Shown here piece by piece: positions 22,310-33,350 of a stretch of DNA of 64,000 bases; the first letter of the stretch is position 1, and the number at the start of each line of letters is the position of its first letter. The DNA comes from Pisolithus tinctorius. Lineage: Eukaryota > Basidiomycota > Agaricomycetes > Boletales > Pisolithaceae. The position numbers and the translations under genes are program-made. The notes beneath the pieces are model-generated. The model had not been told where the DNA came from and ran no database searches. It saw nothing but the letters and a program-made list of their open reading frames with translations. Location: assembly GCA_024663395.1 (NCBI GenBank), contig JANFAH010000056.1, forward strand, positions 248,001 to 312,000, written 5' to 3'.

Positions 22310-22633
22310 AGCGTTCAGAGGTTGTGAACATGCTTGTACTCCCTGAGAACCTCTGGGGCATTTATAAGGTTGTCCTTGCTCTCCCAGCTGTTCTGGGAAT
22401 GTGGGTAACTGAGCCACTTGACAAGGTAGAGGTATTTTTGCTGCAGGGTTGCACCAGGCTCTTTAGATGATGACTTGACTTTCCATGCACATTTGTGTTT
22501 AAGTATAACCTTGACTTCCCATTCATTCTTGTCTCCTACCAGTTCTGGTGGAGGTGGGGGTTGTGCTGGGCCATATTCCTTTGTTTCAATGAAAAGGGTG
22601 AGTTTGGACATGTGGAACATGGGGTGTATGCGC

Positions 22634-23513
22634 TGTGGGGAGAGGGATCTCCCTACACTAGGAGTGTTGGTATCGCATCAATAGGTGGTCTACTAAGCTT
22701 CTACAGGCATTCCGACAGAAGTGATGCAAATGCGACCCCTCCTGAGCATCTTTGACACCATCTGTGCTCTAGCTCACCCAATACTCCATCCTCTTCAGTT
22801 GAATCACTTCCCCTGCCATCGCATGACCACTAGGCACTCCCCTCAGCCATTGTGATGAAGTTCTGACACTTGTGACAGGTTTCTGGTTGCCTGCACTCAC
22901 TCACTTGCACTCTTTGGGTCCACACTATTGGTTATGTAAGTGCATTTCTGTCGCTCTCACTGTAATCTTGCTCGCTTCCCTTCAGACTGCTTGCACTTCC
23001 TTGTGCTTGCTTTATTTTAGTCACTCTTTTGATTGCCAATACTATACTGGCCTCATGGCCATCATTATGTCAATCTCCATTAATTTCTGTTCTTTCCTGT
23101 CACTCTATTGGCTTTTGACATCGCTTACTTCATAGTTACATACTCCCCATGTAGCTACACATATACCTGTCCTCATTGACAGGGAAAATAACAACTTTTG
23201 AACCCCCAAGTTAGAAACAGGGAGAGTGAGCAGAATAATGATGTCAACACAATCCCTCCACTTTCCCCTGCCTAGTGCTGAGTTGCAGGCATATTTCTGA
23301 CACTTTTCTGGGCTGGCTCAAGGCCTGTCTGCCCCCTAATCCATCATGCTTTTTGTTTACTGGTCAAGCAACATGCACAACTTGGTTGCATCCACTCCCT
23401 ACCCACTCCTACAGCTAGAGTGACTCCCCTTGGGTCAAACTCATCCCTTTGGATTGCCTATCTCTAGGCTGGAGCCCACAACCCCATACTAGGTAGCAGA
23501 TACCTGCTCCCCA
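22634..23513 (+). mobile_element. Element X, copy 1
   Basis: 880 bp beginning TGTGGGGAGAGGGATCTCCC and ending GATACCTGCTCCCCA. Homologous over its full length, in the opposite orientation, to the copy split by the copia element (30656-30996 plus 43309-43842). The ends are short inverted repeats (TGGGGAG / CTCCCCA). No coding sequence was recognised; a short frame at 22872-23135 is also present in the other copy, but that alone is weak evidence. It interrupts the integrase C-terminus of gypsy B. It is either a solo LTR or a small DNA element. Confidence 0.6.
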
Positions 23514-24452
23514 CAACACCAGTTAGGGGGTAACTGGAGCTTGTAGGCAACTGGGCTGATCTGTTCAGAAATTACTGTGAAGTATGGGTTTACCCTCAGG
23601 TGACTGGGCTTCAAGACCAGGTAACAGGGGCTAAGTCCGAGTGGCCAAAGTCAAGGCCAGGAGACAGGGGCCAAGTCCAGTTGGACCAGAGTTAAGGATG
23701 GCAGTCAGGGGCTAAGTCCGGAGGACCAGGCTTAAGACTGGTAGTGTGGGAAACCAACTGGTCTTGGGGTGTGCACAGGGGGGGAAGCCAGTCCAGGGTT
23801 GGATCTACCTCCCTTGGTCTCAGCTTATGTGCTGTACCCATATGCAAGCTGGGGAGAGGTCCGGGACAGGGGCCAGGGATAGCTTAAGGCTCGGCCTTAG
23901 CTATAGAGTGGACTCAAGGGGTAATATGGAGTTCAGGGTAATACTTAGTTGATATTCTGACTGAGGGTGCTATGAAGTATGTACAGGGGTTAAATACATG
24001 AGGCCAGTCCGGAGTAATGAACATGAAGCTGGACTTGTGAATAAGCTATTAGCAAGAAGATTAGCAAGAGTGAGGACAGCCACAGTGGCTGTGCCAGGGC
24101 TAATAGCTAAAGTCCAGGTGACTGGCATACCAGAGTCAGACACAGGTTTTGTAGAGTAAGCAAAAGTCAGACAAAAGGACTAGACTAAATATAGTGCAAA
24201 CATGGGAAAACAGACCAGAGTTATGTCCAGGTGACCCAGACATAGACCTGGGAGGACTGGGGTGGAGCAGCACAAGGCTGGGAGGCTGAAACAGACCAGA
24301 GATAGGGGTAAAACACCGGACTTGGGTTATTCAGGCCAGAGTTGAGTTATCTAGAGCCAGAGTTGGGTTTTCTAGGCTGGACTAGGACCAGACTTGACCG
24401 GAGATAGGGGCTAGGGGTCCAGACTGGACTGGGATTGAGTCCGAGAGTCATG
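23514..24452. repeat. Block Y: G-rich degenerate tandem repeats
   Basis: About 940 bp of G-rich plus strand. It is made of loose repeats of phrases such as ACAGGGGCTAAGTCC, GGACCAG and GCCAGAGTTG(A/G)GTT, with spacing of about 55 bp in the clearer part (23600-23750). There is no coding potential. It lies between element X and the point where the gypsy B integrase frame resumes (near 24455), so it is foreign to gypsy B. On the minus strand it starts TGTCACATCC, which may be one end of an LTR. Confidence 0.4.
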
Positions 24453-25978
24453 GATGTGACAATTACAAATGGGCCATGTTGTCAGGGTGCAAGCTTCTTT
24501 GATGGGACATCCTGTTTTAGGTCAGAAGCATCCAGCCAAACCTTATCTCCTATGGAGAACTCCATATAGGTCCCTTTTGACCATTGTTTCATCAACTCCT
24601 GTGCTTCCTTATGAGCGATAATTGCAGTGTCCCAATTGGTGGCCAGCTGCTTGAGTTCATCACCTGCTAGTGACTCCACTGGGGGTTGCCCAGTTGGATA
24701 GGGGGCAGGGTCAAAACTGTACATGAGCGAGTGTGGCATTTGGTTGTGGGCCAAGTGCACATGCAAGTTGTGCACCATTTGAGCATCCAGGAGTTTGGTG
24801 TGCCATTATGAGGGTCTGTGTCCACATACATGTGAAGATAGGTGCTGATTTCCTGGTTTACATGTTTGGCTTTGCCATTGGTTTGTGGATGGTATGCAGT
24901 GGAGGCTTTCAATTCGATACCAAGGGAGTGGTAAAGGTCCCTAGTGAAGGTGGAGATGAATTGAGGGCCTCTATCCAAGATGACAGCTTCCAGGACACCC
25001 CAGCAGGGGTAGACATATGCATGGTAAAGGTCTGCCACACCTATGCTGTCTGCTGTCTTTGTGGTTGGTAGGAAGAATGTGCCTTTAGTGAGTCCTTGGT
25101 CAACAATAGTGAGGATCGAGTTGTATTTTCCTCCAGACAGGGGCAAGTCAGTTATGAGATCCATAGAGACTTGCTTAAAGGGAAAGGGGTTCTTGACTAT
25201 GTCATGTGGGGTGACTGGGGGTGTCATTGGATGTGTGTTGACCTTGTTGGCTTGGCATGAAGGGCACCCTTTGCAGTAGTTGCAGATGGACTAGTACATT
25301 CCAGGCCACCAGACATATTTGTTCATTTTCTTTGTCATAGCTTTTACCCTGGGGTGTCCAAACATGGGTGTGTCATGATACTGCTGAAGGACATCTTGGC
25401 GAACAGGTTCAGGGATGAATAATCTTCTCCCCTTTCTCCTGACTCTGTCAGACCCTTCTGTTGTTTCTGGGACCAAGAGGGACATGGAAGCTTTCTTCAC
25501 CTCCTGGTACAGATGGGCATTCAGCTGAAAAACATGTCCTTTACCTTTCTGAGTCTTTGGTTTATCCTCAGATGGGTGCTCAGGGGCTTTTGGTTCCTTG
25601 AAAGAGACCTTCCAGATGGGTGCAGAGGCTTTAGGGGCCTTGGGGATGGTCTGATTGATCTTAAAAAGGGAAACAACAGGGGGTCTCACCCCCCCTCAAG
25701 CCAAATGGCCTTTGGAAGTAGGGTAGAGACAGTAGTGGGCTTGGCATTGAAGTCTGAGTGATGGGAGAGAGTGCTGGTGGCAGAATTTTTGGTTCCTGTG
25801 ATATGGACAAACTGAAGTGGGTACTCCTGGAGGGTAGCCTGCCAATGGGCCTGACAAGTGGTAAGCTTCTGAGGTTGCATGTAGTAAGTAATATTTTGAT
25901 GATCAGTATAGATGCAAGTCAGCTCCAGGGGCAAAATCAAGTAAGGGCATGCATTACTGCTAGCATTTCCAAGTTGTA

Positions 25979-28279
25979 CAGTGACTCCAAAAACCCTTTC
26001 AATGCTTGCTCTAAATGGAGTGTGTGAAGTGTAGTGCAAAAAGGGGTGGGAATTTTGCTTTGCATCTCCAGGACCAAATTTAGTACTTTCTCTTGGCTAC
26101 ATAATGGTACCTTTGTCATGTGATTTGGCTGACAGGCAGTGGAGATATCATTGATTGAAAACTGCAATACCATTGAAAGGGTTTTTTCACTTTTGAATTG
26201 AAAAGGGTATTTGGAGAACCAGAAGCTGAGATCTCAGGGGGGATGGGAAAATATGATTACATAATGAACCACATGATCTTCCAGATGATTTGTCAGCATG
26301 TAAACAATGACAAACATTGAATTTGTACCATTAAACCTCCCTCTTTTACCACAACTCATAAAATCATCTCTCTGGCTCACATGGTCATTTTCTCAGGGAA
26401 ATATTATCAAATACTGATGCCCACTACTGTACCATCAGTATAACATGCTCTCAGGACCATCAGTCCCTTAAAGAACCTGCTGCCAGTCAATCCCTGCACT
26501 GTTTCCCCACCCATGCCTGATGTATTCTGGGACTAATCAATGCTTGGAAGGCTGAAAATGTTATGGATGTCAATCTGGCACTTCAGAACATGATGGACAA
26601 ACAAATCCCCTCTTAACCAATGCATTTCTGGCCAAGGGACACTGATATGGGGGTTAGGGCAAGACAAAACCTCCTTGTGCTCCAAGCACCTTAAGAGGGT
26701 TCCTAGATCTTGCTCTAATCTGAACTTTGGATGACTGGGGAATGGTTATTTGGTCACATGTGTCAAGTCTGGGCCTACTCCAACCAACTCCAATGCTAGA
26801 CAAGGTCTGGAGAAGGGTTCAGAGGCAAGTCCAACACAAGAAAGCAGAACTCCGACTGGCAGAGTGTTGGCAGGAATGAGTTCCACTGAGACAAAGGCAG
26901 AGTGGAGTGAGGCATCAGGTTTAGCTCATGTGCTACCCCCTTGCATGATCTCAGCCCTCATATTTTGGAGGGAAAGTACAGACAGAAAGTCAGAGGTAAC
27001 TCTGACAGGCAGAAGATGGAGACAGAAGGAGTAGGAACTAAGTTGATATTTGTACTGAGGAATGGTGGAGTATGATACATGCTTTTATACTACTATGGAG
27101 GTATAGTAACCAGAATTGGAACTGAGACCCAGAAATTTTCAAGTAAAACTTCCTAGATGATGAATGAAGGGTAGATGGTGGACATACAAATGGGTAACAT
27201 AGAACATCCAGAAAAGGAAACAGTCCAGGCACTGGACCATGCAGTGCACATGCTGTGGAGTACCTGACTGTGTGCAGTCAGGGAGAAGTCCAAAGGTAGT
27301 CACATGACCCCTCAGAGAACGGTCTGCTCAGTCTGGTAGGAGAGCAACACAAGTCCAACAGCAGTTGGAGTGGAGATGGTTCGTAACTGACAGAAGTTGG
27401 GTGGAGTTGGTGCAGAGTGAGTGAATGACCAGTGGAAGAGGGTGTGGAGTGAGTAAGGACCTAGAGTGAATGCATGGTTATGACACATGTGACCAAAGGC
27501 AATAATCAGGGCCAGATGGAAGCACAGGATTCTGCTCCATGGCTGCTCAGTAGCATATCCTTCTGATGACACCCAAGGGTAAAGAGGATTTTGTCTTGCC
27601 CTAACCCCCATATCAGTGTCCCTTGGCCAGAAATGCATTGGTTAAGAGGGGATTTGTTTGTCCATCATGTTCTGAAGCGCCAGATTGACATCCATAACAT
27701 TTTCAGCCTTCCAAGCATTGATTAGTCCCAGAATACATCAGGCATGGGTGGGGAAACAGTGCAGGGATTGACTGGCAGCAGGTTCTTTAAGGGACTGATG
27801 GTCCTGAGAGCATGTTATACTGATGGTACAGTAGTGGGCACCAGTATTTGATAATATTTCCCTGAGAAAATGACCATGTGAGCCAGAGAGATGATTTTAT
27901 GAGTTGTGGTAAAAGAGGGAGGTTTAATGGTACAAATTCAATGTTTGTCATTGTTTACATGCTGACAAATCATCTGGAAGATCATGTGGTTCATTATGTA
28001 ATCATATTTTCCCATCCCCCCTGAGATCTCAGCTTCTGGTTCTCCAAATACCCTTTTCAATTCAAAAGTGAAAAAACCCTTTCAATGGTATTGCAGTTTT
28101 CAATCAATGATATCTCCACTGCCTGTCAGCCAAATCACATGACAAAGGTACCATTATGTAGCCAAGAGAAAGTACTAAATTTGGTCCTGGAGATGCAAAG
28201 CAAAATTCCCACCCCTTTTTGCACTACACTTCACACACTCCATTTAGAGCAAGCATTGAAAGGGTTTTTGGAGTCACTG
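25979..28279. mobile_element. M2: Tc1/mariner-like giant inverted-repeat element
   Basis: 2301 bp from CAGTGACTCCAAAAACCC to its reverse complement, with TA on both sides (25977-25978 and 28280-28281). The arms mirror each other without net indels (paired coordinates sum to 54258), with the same short frame in each arm. The inner arms are homologous to those of M1. A solo LTR of family A (26761-27485) sits in the centre; without it the element is about 1572 bp, nearly the same length as M1. Removing M2 and one TA rejoins the gypsy B RNase H frame (QNYQVY to NLEMLAV). It has no transposase. Confidence 0.85.
26761..27485 (-). repeat. Solo LTR of gypsy family A inside M2
   Basis: 725 bp, TGTCAAGTCTGGG...GGTTATGACA on the plus strand, the reverse complement of the LTRs at 32583, 39085 and 60718. 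It contains the family A TATA box and the mRNA-start motif, with CG changed to CA (AGTACAAATAT). It is flanked by CATG on both sides. This is the third nesting level: solo LTR in M2 in gypsy B. Confidence 0.85.
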
Positions 28280-30996
28280 TAGACTTGGTAGTTCTGTTCA
28301 GCTCCAGTGAGCAACTGTGACATGTAGGCACAGGGATGAAGTGTTCCCAAGTCATTGGCTTGTGACAGGACAGCACCAGTGCCTAGTTTAGAGGCATTGG
28401 TGTGGAGTACAAACAGCTTTTGAAGGTCTGGTAGACGAAGAATGGGTTTGGATGACAGGGCCTTCTTCAGTGCCTCAAAGGCAGAGGCCTGTTCAGGTCC
28501 CCAGGTCCATTTTGCATTTGTCTTTGAAAGATTGTGAAGGGCATGTGCAGTTTGTGAGAAACTGGAAATGAACTGTTGGTAGAAGTTGCAGAAGCCAAGG
28601 AAGGAACAGAGTTCCTTAAGGGTCATTGGAGCTGGCCAGGTTTTGATGGCTTTGATTTTAACTTCTGATGGTTCATATTGACCCTGACAGATCACAAACC
28701 CTAGAAACTCTATTTCTTCAGCTTCGAAAGTACATTTCTTGAGTTTCAAGCGCAGGTGTTCCCTTGCAGCAATGTGCAGGAACTGTCGGACAGCAGCATG
28801 CAGTCCTTCCCTGGTCTTCAAATGTATAGTGACATCATCCATGAAGATGATGGCTTTCCTCTTGCTTTTGAGCTCTCTGAATGTGTGGTCCATGTACCTT
28901 TGGAAGGTAGGCAGTGAGTTGCACTGTCCAAAGAACATTACTGTTGGTTTGAAAAGTCCTCTAGGGGTTATGAAGGCCCCTTTCCACTCATTGCCTTCCT
29001 TTACCCTGATATTGGTGAAACCCCACTGAACATCAAACTTGGCAAAGTACTTCAAGTCAGTGAGTTCATCAAGAAGGGTCTTGACATCAGGAAGGGGATA
29101 TGAATTGATGATGGTGTGTGAGTTAAGGTAGCAGTAGTCTTGGATGAGTCTTCTTTTACCATCTTTCTTTCTGATGAAAAACATGGGGGCAGCTTGTGAA
29201 GACTTTGAGGGGCAAATCTTTCCACATTTGAGATTTTCATCAATAAACTCCTCAAGAGCCTTGAGTTCATCGAGAGAGAGGGGATAGATTGCTCCTTTCT
29301 TTGGCTGGAAGCTTGGCTTTAGGCATATTTCATGGTCAAGGAAACCTTGGTGTGGTGGAAGAGGGATTTCTTCTTTGGAGAAGACTACTGAGAACTCCCA
29401 ATTTTCTGGAGGTAACTCAACTTCTGCTGGGATGTGCAAAGCCCCAAGTTTCATGGAAATGGAGGTGCAGTTAATTTTTATGGTCTGGGCAAAGTTGGTA
29501 CCTTGGACATGGTTTTTCTTGTCAAGGCCATGGTCAAGCTCCCCAAAACCAATCAGCTTTTGAGAGGTCCAGCTGATTATGGGGTTGTGCTCTTTGAGCC
29601 AGGGCATTCCAAGAAGGAGGGACTCCCAGTTTCCAAGCTTGAGGACATACACATGGATGCACATATTCTTTCCCCAGATCTTGGCTCTGAAGGAAGCAAT
29701 ATGGGTTACCCAATCTCCAGTCTTGCCTTTGTAGCTTCTTGACTCCCAGGGCCTTGTGATTTTTCGCATCAGGATGTCATACTTCTGGACTATTGCCAGA
29801 TTGATAATATTTGTTTTGGTGCCCAAGTCGAGGATGGTTTGGACAGTAGCATTTTCACAATTGACATGGTAAGCGAAACCAGCAATAGAAGTGATTGACA
29901 TATCTTGTTCATAATCATACACTTTCTCAGTTCCTATCTTAACCTCTACCCTTCGTGATACAATAGGCTCTCTTCCTGATGCTACACCAGGGGAGCCTTT
30001 CAAAAATCCAGGTTTCCTTTCAGTCCCCCATCATCTGTGGGTTCATCATTCTCCCCACTATATTTGTCTTTGGGTTCTTGGTCTTCTTGGTCTTCTGAAG
30101 CTTTGTCAAACTCCTTGAGCATTGCCAGGATGTTAGTACAGAATTTCTGGGCCAAGGAAGACTTACTGCTTGTTGCCGATGAGGGGCATTTAGACTTCAT
30201 GTGCCCTGTCTTACTGCATCCATAACAGGTAGGAGCTTTGCTCTGTGATGGGACCTTAGATTTCCAATCAACATCCATGGCATAAGGGTCTTGGTATGGA
30301 GTCTTTGGAGATGAATGAGACTTTGATCTGTGAGAAGTTTGTTCTTGCTTCCAGAGGTAGGAGCAGTCCTGGTAGGTCGCCTTTCCAGAGAAGACCTTGA
30401 GGGTTGCCATAGCTGCACATGCTGCCATTGCTTGGCAGATCCAGTCTTTGACAGTGTCTGGCTTATGGCCAGCCATGAGGATCCACTTGTTGATTTCTTC
30501 ATTAAAGCCTTTCCCAAAGGAGACTGCTGCAGTCAAGTCTTTGGTAGATATCTGGGCCTTGTTGAGGCAGTTGCAGAAGTCAGCAATGTATTCATCAAGT
30601 GAGCAGTCTCCTTGTTGGATAGTGGAAAGGTAGATGAGTGTGGCATGGGGAGCAGGTATCTGCTACCTAGTATGGGGATGTGGGCTCCAGCCTAGGGATA
30701 GGCAATCTGAAGGGGTGAGTTTGACCCAAGGGGAGTTGCTCTAGTAGTAGGAAGGTGGTAGGAGTGAAGGCAACTGAATCATGCATGTTACTTGACCTGT
30801 AAATGAAAAGTGCGATGGATTAAGGAGTGTGCAGGCCTCAAGCCTGCCTAGAAATCTGTCAGAACTATGCCTGTGACTCAGCGCTAGGCAGGGGAAAGTG
30901 AAGGGATCATGTTGATATCATTACTCTGCTTGCTCTCTCTGTCTCTATCCTGGGGGCTTCCAAGTTGTTATTTTTCCTGTCAATGAAGACAGGTAT

Positions 30997-31286
30997 TAAC
31001 AAAGGTATGAGTATCTCAGTGTATGAAGTAATCACTTTATTAGTACCTAATGAAGGTATGAGTATCTACACTATGTCAGTACCAAGTAAATGAATGTAAG
31101 TATAAGTATGCTCACCTCTGTACAAAGTAATCACTGAGGTGGAAAAGAATGGTGTGGAAAATTTATAGTACCATAATTAGTAAGCATAGTGACATCAGAA
31201 TTTAATTCTGAGGGTTGGGGAGAAATTCTGAGCCCTCTGGGCGAAACTCTGAGACAATACCATAATTCTGGATCGCATTCTTGACA
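30997..31286 (-). repeat. 3' LTR of copia element
   Basis: 290 bp, reading TGTCAAGAATG...CCTTTGTTA on the minus strand. The same length as its partner at 43019-43308. Differences are mostly C/T and G/A at former CpG sites. Confidence 0.85.
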
Positions 31287-31297
31287 CTCCCCCTCAA

Positions 31298-32577
31298 TCA
31301 GAATGAAGTCTGAGTGCAGATGCAAAGTGTTTCACCTTGATGCTAGGTAAAGGTTTGGTAAGGGTATTGGCAACCATGTCGTCAGTAGGACAATAAATTA
31401 AACAAAAGGAATGGTTTTCCACAGTGAAATAAATGAAATGGTATTGTATATCAATGTGCTTGGTGTGAGCATGGTAACTGCCATCCTTGGTGAGTGCAAT
31501 GGTGGATTGGCTGTCAGAATACAGTGGGATAGGATGTTTGAGTGGTCGGAAAACTTCCCCGATGAGTCATTGAAGCCACAGGCCCTCTTTGGCTGCATGA
31601 GTTGCTGCAACATACTCTGCTTCAGCAGTGGAGAGTGTTATGAGTTCTTGTTTCTGTGAAGCCCAACTGATAGCTCCACCATCTAGTAGGTAGGCATATC
31701 TGCTTATAGCATGTTGATGCTCCTGAGAAGCTCCATCTGCATCAGTATAGCCCTCGAGACCTTGTTCTGAATTTCTGAACATCAAAGTGAGCGCTTTTGT
31801 GCCTGAGATATACCTGTAGATTCATTTCATGGCCTCCCAGTGAGTCATGTTGGGTGCATTGTTGAACTGTGCGACTGTGGAGACAGCAAATGCAATGTCA
31901 GGGCACATTCCAACAGCAAGGTGCATGAGGGAGCCAATGGCAGCATGGTAGGGTACATTCTTCATGCATGCAGCTTCTTCGGCTGGCTGCAGAATTTCTC
32001 TGTGGGAGAGTTTTATGCCAGGGTCCATCAGAATTGTGGCAGGTTTGCAGTCAGTGAGGTTGTATTTTGTTAGGATGGCCTCAACATATGACTGCTGGGA
32101 TAGCAATATGGTGTGGGCTTCTCTGTTCCATGTCACCTTTATCCCAAGTAGCCAACTGATGGGCCCTAGGTCGGAGATTTTAAAACGAGTGCTGATCTCC
32201 TGTTTGAACAAGTGAATTAACAATGGGGAACTGCCTGTTACAGTGCAGTCATCGACGTGGCTGGCAAGGATGAGGATTTCCGACCCTATATGACCATAGA
32301 ATACTCCCCAGTCTGCGTGTGCCCTGGTGAGCCCAAGGTCTGCAAGAGTAGTGCATAGCTTCTGGTACCACCAAAGTGCGCCTTGTTTCGAGCTGTATAA
32401 TGCTACATTTAGCTTCCCAACTGGACAGGCAAAATTCCGCCCTACAGCATAGCCCTCAGGGAGCTCCATGTAGATGTCTTCGCCATCTCCAAGTTTGCCA
32501 TTGAGGAATGCCAAGTGGAAATTGAATACATTGATATCCCAGTCATTGCATGCAGCAATTGCTAGTATGGTGCAGAG
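31298..32577 (-). pseudogene. Copia pol, C-terminal part: reverse transcriptase and RNase H
   Basis: Continues the reverse transcriptase of 39825-42954 beyond gypsy A1: TSLCTILAIAACNDWDINVFNF starts across the junction when one CATCT copy is kept. It contains LPEGYAVG, the catalytic pair in ASHVDDCTVTG near 32250, LGIKVTWNR and the VPYHAAIGSLMHLA block. RNase H follows with GYTDADGAS near 31745, TAEAEYVAA and YSDSQSTIAL near 31520, to a TGA at 31300-31298. A few stops (near 31820 and 31565) break it. Confidence 0.8.
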
Positions 32578-32582
32578 AGATG

Positions 32583-33288
32583 TGTCATAACTGTGCATTC
32601 ACTCTAAGTCCTTACTCACTCCACACCCTCTTCTGCCAGTCATTCACTCACTCCACACCAACTCTGCCCACCTTCTGTTGTCTATGAACCATCTCCACTC
32701 TGACTGCTGTCAGACTTGTGTTGCTCTCCTACCGGACCAGGTGGACCATTCTCTGAGGGGTCATGTGACGACCTTTGGACTTCTCCCTGACAGTGCACAG
32801 TCAGGTACTCCACAGCATGTGCACCACATGGTCCAGCACCTGGACTGTTTCCTTTTCTGGATGTTCTATGTTACCTGTTCATATGTCTTCTGTCTACCCT
32901 TCATTCATCATCTAGGAAGTTTTTACTTGAAAATTTCTGGGTCTCTGTATGTCAGTTCCAATTCCAGTTACTATACCTCCATAGTAGTATAAAAGCATGT
33001 ATCATACTCCACCATTCCTCAGTATGAATATCAACTAGTTCCTACTCCCTCTGTCTCCGACTTCTGCCTGTCAGAGTTACCTCTGACTCTCTGTTTGTAC
33101 TCTCCCTCTGAAATACGAGGGCTGAGATCGTGCAAGGGGGTAGCGCACGAGCTAAACATGATGCCCTCACTCTGCTCCACCTTTGTCTTGGCAGTCTTCG
33201 TTCCTGCCAACACTCCACTAGTTGGAGTTCTGTTTCTTTGTGTCAGACTTGCTTCCTAACCACTCTCTAGACCTTGTTTGGCATCGAC
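32583..33288 (+). repeat. 5' LTR of gypsy A1
   Basis: About 706 bp starting TGTCATAACTGTG. A TATAAAA box lies near 32989. Compared with A2 it lacks about 36 bp at its 3' end, before TATATTCATACT. Confidence 0.8.
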
Positions 33289-33350
33289 CGTATATTCATA
33301 CTTGCACTTGTACAATCTCCTTTTCTGTCTTCCGAAAAACTTACACCATT

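Larger units (their letters stand above)
22315..30030 (-). pseudogene. Pol polyprotein of gypsy B
   Basis: In order on the minus strand: a protease-like segment (TILDLGTKTNIINL near 29830, with Asp but a changed DSG/DTG core); MPWLKEHNPIISW; reverse transcriptase from about 29290 with RKKDGKRRLIQDY and the catalytic IIFMDD near 28835; RNase H to 28282. M2 is inserted after AEQNYQVY. Past M2 the frame resumes as YNLEMLAVMHAL, then TDHQNITYY near 25890. Integrase follows, with zinc-binding H/C residues near 25350, the core Asp in QVSMDLITDLP, the second Asp in ILDRGPQF and the Glu in HVNQEIS. Blocks X and Y interrupt near 24455-22633. The chromodomain follows (EWEVKVILKHK..YLVKWLSYP). Breaks include a TAG near 25295 and a frame slip near 25930. 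Confidence 0.8.

Noticed and set aside
22872..23135. 87-codon ORF in element X as a gene
   Set aside because: It is present in both X copies but has no motif and is not clearly conserved at codon level; two copies cannot separate coding from simple copy identity.
26761..27485. Transposase gene in the centre of M2
   Set aside because: The central sequence matches family A LTRs end to end.
25979..28279. A CRISPR or integron-like array from the repeated inverted blocks
   Set aside because: There are only two long inverted copies with a solo LTR between them, no regular spacers, and the organism is eukaryotic.
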